Origin: Paraburkholderia dioscoreae | GTDB taxonomy: Bacteria; Pseudomonadota; Gammaproteobacteria; Burkholderiales; Burkholderiaceae | Reading direction: 5' to 3' | Assembly (NCBI RefSeq): GCF_902459535.1 | Contig: NZ_LR699554.1 | Coordinates: 868,001 to 932,000 of the forward strand | DNA length: 64,000 nucleotides | Position numbers and translations under genes: made by a program | Shown here: piece by piece, positions 1 through 7,912 of the stretch | How positions within the stretch are numbered: position 1 is the stretch's first letter | Layout: every line of letters starts with the position of its first letter | Notes under the pieces: model-generated | The model's input: the letters and a program-made list of their open reading frames with translations, nothing else | The model's database searches: none | What the model was told of the DNA's origin: nothing

Positions 1-43
1 CGGCACCCCGCCGTCTGAACACGCGGGGTGCCGAACAGGATAT

Positions 44-172
44 TTACTGGAAAAGTTTCATTGCCTGCGAGAGCGTGTTGACCACGCCCCATGCCAGCGG
101 AAGCGTCACGTAGAGCCAGAAGACGGCGAGTTTGACCTTGCTTGTTTGATTCGCTGTTTGAACGGTCGACAT
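44..172 (-). CDS. MFS transporter small subunit (42 aa membrane microprotein)
   Basis: A 42-residue ORF starts 10 nt after the stop of the OFA-family transporter, behind an AAGGAG Shine-Dalgarno 6-7 nt before its ATG. The product has a polar N-terminus (about residues 1-12) followed by one hydrophobic segment (about 15-34, containing FWLYVTLPLAWGVVNTL), so it should be a single-pass inner-membrane protein. Small proteins of this kind are annotated in beta-proteobacteria as a small subunit encoded next to oxalate/formate-type MFS transporters. The role of accessory subunit is inferred from position and this family knowledge. A short hairpin-like GC-rich stretch follows its stop. Confidence 0.75.
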   Translation of the reverse strand: MSTVQTANQTSKVKLAVFWLYVTLPLAWGVVNTLSQAMKLFQ

Positions 173-182
173 GGAAGTCTCC

Positions 183-1586
183 TTAGGCGCCTTTGGCGAG
201 TTGAGTGTCGGTCATGTGGTGCTTGTCGTCCACACGCTTGACTAGCAGGTTGCAGACGAAGCCGACTACCAGCAGCACGGCCATGATGTGCACGGTCATC
301 GTGTAGGCGTCCGCCTTGGCCACGCCGTGCGCGACTTCATAGGCGCGAATGTAGTTCACCAGCACCGGGCCGGCGACACCCGCCGCGGCCCACGCCGTCA
401 ACAGTCGGCCGTGAATGCCGCCGACGAACGCCGTGCCGAACATGTCGGCGAGATATGCGGGCACGGTGGCGAAGCCGCCGCCGTACATCGTCAGGATTAC
501 GCAGTAGGCGAGCACGAAAAGGGCCATCTGACCGGACGCCGCGAAACCCGGCACCAGGTAATACAGCACCGCGCCGAGCGCGAAGAAGATGAAGTAGGTG
601 TTCTTGCGGCCGATCCAGTCCGACGCCGACGCCCATACGAAACGCCCGCCCATGTTGAAGAGCGACAGGAGACCCACGAAACCGGCTGCCGCCGCTGCCG
701 TCACCGTGTTTTTGAAGCTCTCCTGAATCATTACGGAGGCCTGGCCGAGAATGCCGATGCCGGCCGTCACGTTCAGGAACAACACGAGCCAGATCAGATA
801 GAACTGCGGCGTCTTCAGCGCCTGGTCGATATGCACGTGGTTACGCGAGATCATCTTGTTCTGACCGGTCGCGGCCGGCGTCCAACCGGCCGGCTTCCAG
901 TCTGCCGGCGGTACGCGGATTGCGAGTGCGCCGATCGTCATCGAGATGAAGTACGCAATGCCGAGCACGATGAACGTCTCCGCCACGCCGATGCTGGTGG
1001 CGCTGCGGAAGTGGTTCATCAACGCCACCGACAACGGCGCGGCGATCATCGCGCCGCCGCCGAAGCCCATGATCGCCATGCCGGTCGCCATGCCGCGGCG
1101 GTCCGGAAACCAGCGGATCAGCGTGGACACCGGCGACACATAACCGAGGCCCAGCCCGATGCCTCCGATCACGCCGTAGCCGAGATAGAGCAGGACGATC
1201 TGATGCAGATACACGCCGAGCGCGGAAACCAGGAAGCCGCCGCCGAAGCAGCAGGCCGCGGTAAACATGGTGCGGCGCGGGCCGACGCGTTCGAGCCACT
1301 TACCGGCGAAGGCCGCCGACAAACCGAGGAACACGATCGCCAGCGAAAAGATCCAGCCGAGCGAAGTCAGCGACCAGTCATCCGCGCTGGACTGCGTAAT
1401 GCCGATGACTTTGGTTAGCGGGCCGTTGAACACGGAGAAGGCATACGCCTGGCCGATACACAGATGGACGGCGAGGGCTGCGGGCGGAACCATCCAGCGC
1501 GAAAAACCCGGTTTCGCAACGGTGGCCTGTTTGGAAAAGAATGGGGCAGAGCCTGAATTCCCGCTCGGCTCGGTGATGCTACTCAT
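183..1586 (-). CDS. OFA-family MFS transporter (oxalate/formate antiporter-like)
   Basis: A 467-residue, 12-TM major facilitator protein of the oxalate:formate antiporter family. N-terminal half shows QAYAFSVFNGPLTK in TM1, a WFPDRRGMATG loop between TM4 and TM5, and a GGRFVWASASDWIGRKN loop in the middle. It probably exchanges small carboxylates across the inner membrane. The TM11 segment reads LLTAWAAAG. The clearly OxlT-like paralogue at 9673 has LYTAKGTAS there, and that lysine is known to matter for dicarboxylate binding in OxlT, so the substrate may be a different monocarboxylate. It forms an operon with the 42-residue protein just downstream. The upstream region carries a perfect inverted repeat. 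Confidence 0.85.
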   Translation of the reverse strand: MSSITEPSGNSGSAPFFSKQATVAKPGFSRWMVPPAALAVHLCIGQAYAFSVFNGPLTKVIGITQSSADDWSLTSLGWIFSLAIVFLGLSAAFAGKWLERVGPRRTMFTAACCFGGGFLVSALGVYLHQIVLLYLGYGVIGGIGLGLGYVSPVSTLIRWFPDRRGMATGMAIMGFGGGAMIAAPLSVALMNHFRSATSIGVAETFIVLGIAYFISMTIGALAIRVPPADWKPAGWTPAATGQNKMISRNHVHIDQALKTPQFYLIWLVLFLNVTAGIGILGQASVMIQESFKNTVTAAAAAGFVGLLSLFNMGGRFVWASASDWIGRKNTYFIFFALGAVLYYLVPGFAASGQMALFVLAYCVILTMYGGGFATVPAYLADMFGTAFVGGIHGRLLTAWAAAGVAGPVLVNYIRAYEVAHGVAKADAYTMTVHIMAVLLVVGFVCNLLVKRVDDKHHMTDTQLAKGA

Positions 1587-1682
1587 GGTCGGTCTCCGGT
1601 GACGAATTAGTTGTTATCGGCGCTTCATTACGAATGCTTTAGGCGTCGCGGCGTATAAGTCGCGGATTTCGAAGCCGTCGAT

Positions 1683-1703
1683 ATATGTATTCAAATTACA
1701 TAT
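1683..1703. promoter_or_regulatory. Inverted repeat, candidate GntR operator upstream of OFA transporter
   Basis: ATATGTA, a 7-nt spacer, then TACATAT: a perfect 7-bp inverted repeat about 97 bp upstream of the transporter start. Its right arm continues as CATATCAAGCG, resembling ATATCAAACG in the site upstream of frc (4652-4666). The GntR/FCD protein at 3782 is the obvious candidate binder, by inference only. Confidence 0.4.
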
Positions 1704-1880
1704 CAAGCGCTCAAATCCACGACAAAAATAGCACCGATGAACGATAGGGGGCGATCATGGCCTTTGCAATATGAGATGAAAAAACATAAGGTGTTTGCCT
1801 GGGTGAAACACGACCGTACCCCGTCGAAGCGCGGCACCGCAGAGCGAATGGCCGGAATAAACTACCGGATACCCGAAACG

Positions 1881-1922
1881 AAACGGGCCGGCAGTGGCAT
1901 CTTTCGCCACGCCGGCCCGTTT
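1881..1922 (-). terminator. Intrinsic terminator after MHS transporter
   Basis: Stem AAACGGGCCGGC pairs with GCCGGCCCGTTT, with a second short inner stem (GTGGC/GCCAC). It lies 23 bp beyond the stop of the minus-strand transporter gene. On the minus strand it is followed by a broken T-rich tract (TTTCGTTTC). Confidence 0.6.
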
Positions 1923-1944
1923 CTGGCGGTGCTGTATCAGAGCA

Positions 1945-3264
1945 TCAGGCGACGGTGCGCCCGGTTCTCATCCTGGCCGCCACGAGCAACGAGATCAGAC
2001 AGCCCACCGCCAGATAAGCGGCCACCGGATGCCAGGAGCCGCCGGCAAAATTGACCAGCGCCACCGCAATGAACGGCGTGAAGCCGCCGCCAACCACACT
2101 CGCCACCTGATAGCCCACACCCGCGCCGCTGTAGCGATACTCGGTGCCGAACAGTTCCGTGAACATGGGCTGCTGCACGCTCACCACCATGTCGTGCGCG
2201 AGGTTGGCGAGCATGACGGCAAAGACCACGATCCATACCGTCGAGCGCGCTTCCAGCGCGAGGAAGAACGGCACTGCGCTCAGCATGCCGACCAGCGCGC
2301 CGATCATATATACACGGCGGCGGCCGAAGCGATCCGCCAGCGCGGCGAAGCACGGAATCGTCACGCAACTCAGCGCGCCGACCAGCAGACCGATGCTGAG
2401 GAAAAATTCGCGCGGCATATGCAGGTTCGCCGTCGAGTAGTTAAGCGCGAAGGCGGTCACGATATACATCGTGAACAACTCGGCGAGTCGCAGCGCGATG
2501 ATCAGCAGGAAAGCCTTCGGGTGCCGCAGCAGCGCTTCGACAATCGGCAGGCGCACGCTGTGTTCACCGTGCTCGCCGACTTTCTCGATGAACTCCTTCG
2601 ACTCTTCCATGCTCGAGCGGATCCACAGCGCGATCAGCACCAGCACCACGCTGAACAGGAAGGGCAGGCGCCAGCCCCAGCTCAGGAACGAGGCGTTATC
2701 CATCGCACGGCTGATGAGCGCGACCAGCCCGGTCGAGAGCACGAGGCCCACACCGTAGCCGACCTGCACGCCGCTGCTGTAAAACGCTTTCTTCTTCTCA
2801 GGTGCGCTTTCCACGGCCATCAGCGCCGCGCCGCCCCATTCGCCGCCCACCGCGAAGCCCTGCATCGCGCGCAATGTCACGAGCAGCACCGGCGCCAGCC
2901 AGCCGATGGTGGCGAACGACGGCAGCAGGCCGATCGCGGCGGTGGAAAGTCCCATCATCATGACCGTGAGCACGAGCATGCGCTTGCGTCCGAAGCGGTC
3001 GCCGAAGTGTCCGAACACGAAGCCGCCGAGCGGACGGAACAGAAAACCGACCCCGAAGGTAGCGAACGCGGCAAGCGTCCCCATCGCCGGGCTGACCTTG
3101 GGGAAGAACTCAGCGTTGAAAACGAGCGCGGCGACGATGCCATACAGCAGGAAGTCGTACCAGTCGACCACGGCGCCGACGAAGCTGCCGAGCGCCGCTT
3201 TGCGGGCCCGGCTGCGCGCGTTGCGGTTGTCGGCCATCGCGGCCGTTGGGAGGGTGGTGCTCAT
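1945..3264 (-). CDS. MFS transporter, metabolite:H+ symporter (MHS) family
   Basis: About 439 residues with 12 predicted membrane segments. The N-terminal GSFVGAVVDWYDFLLYG is the MHS-family signature (xxWYDFxxYG), and FGHFGDRFGRKR is the MFS loop 2-3 motif. The family co-transports organic acids, betaine, shikimate or proline-like solutes with protons; the substrate here is not visible. The start at MSTTLP is chosen because AAGGAG lies 9 nt upstream; the longer reading frame has no such site and lacks membrane character. It is divergent from the small ORF/GntR pair, so the GntR protein may control it. Confidence 0.85.
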   Translation of the reverse strand: MSTTLPTAAMADNRNARSRARKAALGSFVGAVVDWYDFLLYGIVAALVFNAEFFPKVSPAMGTLAAFATFGVGFLFRPLGGFVFGHFGDRFGRKRMLVLTVMMMGLSTAAIGLLPSFATIGWLAPVLLVTLRAMQGFAVGGEWGGAALMAVESAPEKKKAFYSSGVQVGYGVGLVLSTGLVALISRAMDNASFLSWGWRLPFLFSVVLVLIALWIRSSMEESKEFIEKVGEHGEHSVRLPIVEALLRHPKAFLLIIALRLAELFTMYIVTAFALNYSTANLHMPREFFLSIGLLVGALSCVTIPCFAALADRFGRRRVYMIGALVGMLSAVPFFLALEARSTVWIVVFAVMLANLAHDMVVSVQQPMFTELFGTEYRYSGAGVGYQVASVVGGGFTPFIAVALVNFAGGSWHPVAAYLAVGCLISLLVAARMRTGRTVA

Positions 3265-3582
3265 CACAGTGTCTCCTTGAACTTTCTGACTGCCGCAGTC
3301 GCGCGGGAAGAGGGGCGTTGCCGCTCGCGATCGGTCGCAGGATGTCCGAAGGTTAATGAGGCGAGACCGATCCCACAATCCGCCTTCGATCGATATTGCG
3401 CGTTTACACCGAGCGTCGCCAGGTTCGGGCGCCGCGAGGAACCGTCTGTAGGGCAGCCGTGCTACCTTGAAGATTCGATCTCGATACTACAGTCACTGAT
3501 ATACTACATACGGAATATTGATTTTTGCGGCATTGCAGCATATGATTGTGTCATTCCTTCACTCAATCATTCGGAGTTACAA
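3265..3582. other. Divergent promoter region between MHS transporter and GntR unit
   Basis: About 318 bp without a gene. It becomes AT-rich toward 3480-3580 and contains a GntR-operator-like site at 3497-3511. Both the transporter (minus) and the small ORF/GntR (plus) are likely transcribed from here. Confidence 0.5.
3497..3511. promoter_or_regulatory. Candidate GntR operator (autoregulatory)
   Basis: TGATATACTACATAC; its reverse complement GTATGTAGTATATCA matches the site upstream of frc (GTATGTGATATATCA) at 13 of 15 positions. It sits in the divergent region between the MHS transporter and the GntR gene. Confidence 0.5.
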
Positions 3583-3804
3583 ATGGAATTTGTTCCTCTC
3601 TCGCTGTTTGCTGCTGCTGTCGTGGGTTTGGGCGCTGCGGCCACGGTTCTGCTGACTCGCTGGATTCCGCAACCGGTTGCGCAGCTTGCAGCGCAACATG
3701 GTCGGTTCGTGGGCTTGGGCGAGCAACGCGGCGCAGCCATGCCGGCCCCGTACCGTGCACATGTTCAACAAGAGGCGATGAATGTCGTCAGAACTTCAAA
3801 CTGA
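3583..3804 (+). CDS. Small hypothetical membrane-anchored protein (73 aa)
   Basis: A 73-residue ORF with GGAG 7 nt before its ATG. Residues 5-25 (PLSLFAAAVVGLGAAATVLL) form one hydrophobic segment, followed by a polar tail with no family I recognise. Its last 23 nt overlap the start of the GntR gene in another frame, which would allow translational coupling. It could equally be a leader or an ORF by chance; the clear Shine-Dalgarno and membrane segment favour translation. Confidence 0.4.
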   Translation: MEFVPLSLFAAAVVGLGAAATVLLTRWIPQPVAQLAAQHGRFVGLGEQRGAAMPAPYRAHVQQEAMNVVRTSN

Positions 3805-4501
3805 AGCAGTGGCCACCCCTTTAACGTTGTCATTGCAGCCGATCGGCGCGAGCGCGAGCCTGCGCGATCAGGCGTATGCCATGCTCCGCCAGGCGATTGC
3901 GGACGCGGACATCTACCAGAACCGCGAGGAAATCCGTCTCGACGAGCGCGTGCTGAGCGAATCGCTCGGCGTGAGCCGCACGCCGGTGCGCGAGGCCATG
4001 ACGCTGCTCGAGCAGGAAGGTTTTCTGCGTATGGTGCCGCGGCGCGGCATCTATATCGTGCGCAAGAGCAAGCGCGAAATCGTCGAAATGATCCAGATGT
4101 GGGCCGCGCTCGAAAGCATGGCGGCGCGTCTTGCCACCTTGCACGCCACAGACGAGGAAATTGCCCGCCTGCGCCATATGTTCGACAACTTCCGCGACGC
4201 GACGCCCGCTGAGCATATCGCCGAGTATTCGGACGCCAATATCGCCTTTCATCAGGCGATCGTCGAACTATCCAGGTCGCAGATCATTCTCGACACGATC
4301 AAGAACATCTTCATTCACGTGCGGGCGATTCGCCGCATGACCATTTCGCAGAGCGACCGCGCTTCGCGCTCGATCGTCGACCACCTGCGCATTATCGAGG
4401 CGCTGGAGCAGCGGGATACCGAACTGGCCGAGCGTCTCACGCGTCAGCACTCGCTGGATCTCGCCGCATTTGTCGAGGCGAATTGCGATTTTCTGGACTG
4501 A
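3782..4501 (+). CDS. GntR-family transcriptional regulator, FCD/FadR subfamily
   Basis: A 239-residue DNA-binding regulator. Residues about 25-90 form the winged helix-turn-helix, with the characteristic LGVSRTPVREAMTLLEQEGFL and the wing VPRRGIYI. Residues about 95-225 form the all-helical FCD ligand domain, which in this subfamily binds small carboxylates through a metal site. It lies between transporters for organic acids and frc, so control of carboxylate uptake and oxalate activation is the likely job. Three related AT-rich sites (1683, 3497, 4652) are candidate operators. A strong terminator follows the gene. Confidence 0.9.
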   Translation: MSSELQTEAVATPLTLSLQPIGASASLRDQAYAMLRQAIADADIYQNREEIRLDERVLSESLGVSRTPVREAMTLLEQEGFLRMVPRRGIYIVRKSKREIVEMIQMWAALESMAARLATLHATDEEIARLRHMFDNFRDATPAEHIAEYSDANIAFHQAIVELSRSQIILDTIKNIFIHVRAIRRMTISQSDRASRSIVDHLRIIEALEQRDTELAERLTRQHSLDLAAFVEANCDFLD

Positions 4502-4542
4502 CGCTCGGCTGGGCGGCGGTTGATCGGCAAGTTGCAAGAAGG

Positions 4543-4573
4543 GCCCGCGGCGGAAGCGCCGCGGGCTTTTTTT
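4543..4573 (+). terminator. Rho-independent terminator after GntR gene
   Basis: Perfect 10-bp stem GCCCGCGGCG / CGCCGCGGGC with a GAAG tetraloop, followed by seven T. It lies 41 bp past the stop and separates the regulator from frc. Confidence 0.93.
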
Positions 4574-4651
4574 GTTTGCGCCGCCTGGCCGAAATGATCG
4601 CGTGGCAGTCGTAGTGCGGGATAAACCCCGCTTGACGATGTTAAAAATATG

Positions 4652-4666
4652 GTATGTGATATATCA
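4652..4666. promoter_or_regulatory. Candidate GntR operator upstream of frc
   Basis: GTATGTGATATATCA in an AT-rich island about 110 bp before frc. It is nearly identical to the reverse complement of the site at 3497-3511 and shares ATATCAA(A/G)CG with the site near 1700. Confidence 0.5.
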
Positions 4667-4775
4667 AACGTGCCGAATCGGGATCTTAGCGTAGTACTTC
4701 CTTCAGTTCGGCCTCGCGCGTTCACCGCTTTTCCAAACCATGCACAAATAAGCCCGGCCCTTCAGGAGACAGGAC

Positions 4776-6023
4776 ATGAGCAAAGCACTCGACGGTGTGC
4801 GCATTCTCGACTTCACGCATGTGCAATCCGGACCCACCTGCACGCAACTGCTGGCATGGTTCGGCGCGGATGTGATCAAGGTCGAGCGGGCGGGCGCGGG
4901 CGACATCACGCGCGAGCAGTTGCGCGACATTCCCGAGGTGGACAGCCTCTACTTCACGATGCTCAACCACAACAAGCGCTCGGTCACGATCGATACGAAA
5001 AACCCCGAAGGCAAGCAGGTACTCGAAGCGCTGATCCAGAAATGCGACGTTCTGGTGGAGAACTTCGCGCCGGGCGCGCTGGACCGCATGGGCTTCACGT
5101 GGGAGCGGATTCAGGAGTTGAATCCGCGCATGATCGTCGCTTCCGTGAAGGGCTTCGGCCCAGGGCCGTACGAGGATTGCAAGGTCTATGAGAACGTCGC
5201 GCAATGCGCGGGCGGCGCGGCCTCGACCACAGGCTTCGACGATGGCCCGCCGGTCGTGACGGGCGCGCAGATCGGCGATAGCGGCACCGGCTTGCATCTG
5301 GCGCTCGGCATCGTCACTGCGCTTTATCAGCGCACGCACACCGGACGCGGCCAGCGCGTGCTCGCCGCGATGCAGGACGGCGTGCTCAATCTGTGCCGCG
5401 TGAAGCTGCGCGATCAGCAGCGGCTCGAACGCACCGGCACGATGAAAGAGTATCCGCAATATCCGAACGGACAGTTCGGTGAAGCGGTGCCGCGCGCGGG
5501 CAATGCATCCGGCGGCGGTCAGCCGGGCTGGATCCTGAAGTGCAAGGGCTGGGAGACGGACCCCAACGCGTATATCTACTTCATCACGCAGGCGCCGGTA
5601 TGGGCGAAGATCTGCAATGTGATCGGCAAGGAAGAGTGGGCGACAGATCCCGATTACGCGACGCCCGCCGCGCGTCTGCCTCACCTGAAGGACATCTTCG
5701 CCGAGATCGAGCGCTGGACCATGACGAAGACCAAGTTCGAGGCCATGCAGATTCTCAACAAATACGACATTCCGTGCGGACCGATCCTATCCATGAAGGA
5801 AATCGCCGAAGAGCCTTCGTTGCGCAAAACCGGCACGATCGTCGAAGTGGATCATCCGACTCGCGGCAAATACCTGACGGTTGGCAATCCTATCAAACTG
5901 TCCGACAGCCCGACCGAAGTCACGCGTTCACCGCTGCTCGGCGAACATACCGACGAAGTGATGGCCGAACTCGGCTATTCGCCCGAACAGATCAGTGCAC
6001 TGCGCACAGCCGGCGCGATCTAG
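4776..6023 (+). CDS. frc: Formyl-CoA:oxalate CoA-transferase (formyl-CoA transferase)
   Basis: A 415-residue class III CoA-transferase, close to the usual 416-428 residues of Frc. It moves CoA from formyl-CoA to oxalate, giving oxalyl-CoA and formate in the cytosol. The N-terminus reads LDGVRILDFTHVQSGPTCTQLLAWFGADVIKVE. The catalytic aspartate is Asp168 in GAQIGDSGTG (Asp169 in the Oxalobacter enzyme). The glycine-rich loop NASGGGQPG, which covers the active site in known Frc structures, is at about 246-254. GGAG lies 8-9 nt before the ATG. The partner oxalyl-CoA decarboxylase is not in the window. The next gene starts 18 nt downstream, so the two are probably co-transcribed. Confidence 0.95.
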   Translation: MSKALDGVRILDFTHVQSGPTCTQLLAWFGADVIKVERAGAGDITREQLRDIPEVDSLYFTMLNHNKRSVTIDTKNPEGKQVLEALIQKCDVLVENFAPGALDRMGFTWERIQELNPRMIVASVKGFGPGPYEDCKVYENVAQCAGGAASTTGFDDGPPVVTGAQIGDSGTGLHLALGIVTALYQRTHTGRGQRVLAAMQDGVLNLCRVKLRDQQRLERTGTMKEYPQYPNGQFGEAVPRAGNASGGGQPGWILKCKGWETDPNAYIYFITQAPVWAKICNVIGKEEWATDPDYATPAARLPHLKDIFAEIERWTMTKTKFEAMQILNKYDIPCGPILSMKEIAEEPSLRKTGTIVEVDHPTRGKYLTVGNPIKLSDSPTEVTRSPLLGEHTDEVMAELGYSPEQISALRTAGAI

Positions 6024-6041
6024 GCGCACAAGGAGCGACGT

Positions 6042-6860
6042 ATGGATACGTGGATGCGATTCATGTCGAGCGACGGCGGCGTCGTGTTCGGCCGTGTGGA
6101 GGGGGGATATCTGCACGAATATGAAAGTCTCGATCAGCCGGTGCCGACCGGCGCCGTGCTGTCGACGCGTGCGCTGACGCCGCTTGCGCCGTGCGCGCCC
6201 GGCAAGATCGTCGCGCTGTGGAACAACTATCACGCGCTGGCGGCGAAGCTTGGCAAGCCCGTACCGACGCATCCGCTGTTCCTGCTGAAACCGGCCGGTT
6301 CGGTGATCGGCGCGGATGAGCCGATCCAGCGGCCGCTCAGCTACGCGGGCAGGATCGTTTATGAAGGCGAGCTCGGTATCGTGATCGGGCGGCGCTGCCG
6401 CGATGCGAGCGTCGAAGAGGTGGCCGAAGCGATTTTCGGCTACACGCTCGTCAACGACGTCACCGCTGCCGACCTGCTGAACGAGAATCCGCACTTTCCG
6501 CAATGGTGCCGGGCGAAGGGCTTCGATACGTTTTGCTGCATCGGGCCGGCGATCGTCTCCGGTTTCGACTGGCAACGAGCGCGTCTTGTCACGACGCTCG
6601 ACGGCGTGGAGCGGCAGAACTATCCGCTCGCCGACATGGTTTTCTCGCCCGCCGAGCAGGTGAGTCTGATCTCGCAGGATCTCACGCTCGAACCGGGCGA
6701 TGTGATCGCGTGCGGCACGTCGGTCGGCGTCGGGTCGATCAGGGATGGCGCGACGGTATCGATTACGGTCGAGGGGATCGGCACGCTCAGCAACAGCTTG
6801 AACGCCGCGCGCGCGGCGGCCGTGGCCGGCGCGGAGCCGGTGGTGGCAAGCGCCGGCTGA
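6042..6860 (+). CDS. Fumarylacetoacetate hydrolase (FAH) superfamily protein
   Basis: 272 residues with a FAH-fold C-terminal domain. The metal ligands are visible as Glu108 and Glu110 in YEGELGIVIG and Asp139 in TLVNDVTAADL. PHPLFLLKP-like TFLKP sequence appears as HPLFLLKP near residue 77. Members hydrolyse or decarboxylate 2,4-diketo acids or oxaloacetate; the exact substrate cannot be read from sequence. AAGGAG precedes the ATG and frc is only 18 nt upstream, so the enzyme probably works on a carboxylic acid metabolised with oxalate. A role as oxaloacetate decarboxylase or acylpyruvase is possible. Confidence 0.85.
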   Translation: MDTWMRFMSSDGGVVFGRVEGGYLHEYESLDQPVPTGAVLSTRALTPLAPCAPGKIVALWNNYHALAAKLGKPVPTHPLFLLKPAGSVIGADEPIQRPLSYAGRIVYEGELGIVIGRRCRDASVEEVAEAIFGYTLVNDVTAADLLNENPHFPQWCRAKGFDTFCCIGPAIVSGFDWQRARLVTTLDGVERQNYPLADMVFSPAEQVSLISQDLTLEPGDVIACGTSVGVGSIRDGATVSITVEGIGTLSNSLNAARAAAVAGAEPVVASAG

Positions 6861-6923
6861 CGGCCGGCCGATCGCGCGATCCATCGGGCACGTGCCCATG
6901 CATTCCGACACGAAGGAGTATGC

Positions 6924-7847
6924 ATGCCGCTAGCGTATGACAGTACCGTGTGGTGTTCGCTGGCTGTGTTGTTTGCTTCCGTGTTGGCTGTCGCGCTTGC
7001 TGCAGTCGGACAACTGCAGTTCGATCGACGACCGAGGCGTCGACCGGACTGGCACGCCGGCGCATTGGCCGCCGCACTTGCAGGGCTTTTTGCGGTGGGG
7101 ATGGGCGCGAGCAACGGCGTGATCGGCGCCGCGGTGGCGGGCGCGGTGCCCGGCGCGTGGCTGGCGCGCCGACGCAACCTGACGCGGCGGCCGTGCCTGG
7201 TTGCCCTGTTGGGCAGCGGCATGGGGCTCGCTGTGATGTCGGGCGGCTTTGCGCGTTATCTGTCGTCGGCGGCGCAGGCCAACGTCGAGCGCATCGGACT
7301 CTATGTCGCCGTGTTCATTGGCGCGTTGATCTTTGCCACATCGGCGATTGCGTTCTGCAAACTGCGCGGTGCGTTGGAACCGGCGGCGGTGGCGCGTCCG
7401 GGCCATGACATCGTCAATCTGCTTGCGCTGCTGCTGTGCGGTTGGCTCGGCTACGGTTTCGTCACTGAACAGGCGCAGCCGTTCGGATTCGCTGCGCTAC
7501 TCGCGATGAGCGCGTTGGCCTGCGCGATGGGTGTGCATCTGATGATGAGCCGCGAGTATTCCGACGGCCACGAGTCCGGCGGACATGATTCAGGCACGCT
7601 TGCCTTTGCCGCGCGTTGCCGTAGTCATAGCCATAGTCTGACGACGGGCAAACGCGGGCTGTTGGCGCGAATCGTATGGCGCGGCGGCGAAGAGCAGACG
7701 TGGACGCTGCGCGACATAACGCGAGGCGATGTGCGCACGGCAGCCTACTCACGTTGTCGAAGCGAGCGGCATGGAGTGAGCGTGGACGGCCGGCAACGCA
7801 TGTGCGCCCACCTTCGAGCGACTCGCGCCACAACGCGGCGTGCCTGA
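6924..7847 (+). CDS. PntB-like transhydrogenase membrane-domain protein, C-terminally truncated
   Basis: 307 residues, AAGGAG 6 nt before the ATG. Residues about 8-208 align by eye with the membrane domain of NAD(P) transhydrogenase beta: LVALLGSGMGLAVMSGGFARYL, LYVAVFIGALIFATSAIAFCKLRG and LLAMSALACAMGVHLMMS match PntB segments. PntB would continue with GGADMPVVVSMLNSYSG and a NADP-binding domain III, about 460 residues in all. Here the homology stops and is replaced by about 100 arginine/serine-rich residues with poor codon bias. No pntA is nearby. It is either a decayed gene or a reduced paralogue; transhydrogenation is not possible without domain III. Confidence 0.6.
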   Translation: MPLAYDSTVWCSLAVLFASVLAVALAAVGQLQFDRRPRRRPDWHAGALAAALAGLFAVGMGASNGVIGAAVAGAVPGAWLARRRNLTRRPCLVALLGSGMGLAVMSGGFARYLSSAAQANVERIGLYVAVFIGALIFATSAIAFCKLRGALEPAAVARPGHDIVNLLALLLCGWLGYGFVTEQAQPFGFAALLAMSALACAMGVHLMMSREYSDGHESGGHDSGTLAFAARCRSHSHSLTTGKRGLLARIVWRGGEEQTWTLRDITRGDVRTAAYSRCRSERHGVSVDGRQRMCAHLRATRATTRRA

Positions 7848-7912
7848 TGAAGGCACGCATAGATGAAACGGCGAGTAGGGCGCAAAGCGGCAGCGAGATC
7901 CCGCCAGCGCTC

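Larger units (their letters stand above)
1587..1944. other. Intergenic region between divergent-in-function transporter genes
   Basis: No convincing gene is seen. The region holds the promoter side of the OFA transporter, with an AT-rich inverted repeat at 1683-1703, and the terminator of the MHS transporter near 1881-1922. The short + strand ORF around 1737 lacks a ribosome binding site and codon bias. Confidence 0.6.

Noticed and set aside
1894..3804. 636-residue plus-strand ORF
   Set aside because: Most of it is the antisense of the MHS transporter and is rich in His/Arg/Gln, typical of shadow frames. Only its last 73 codons, with their own ribosome binding site, were kept.
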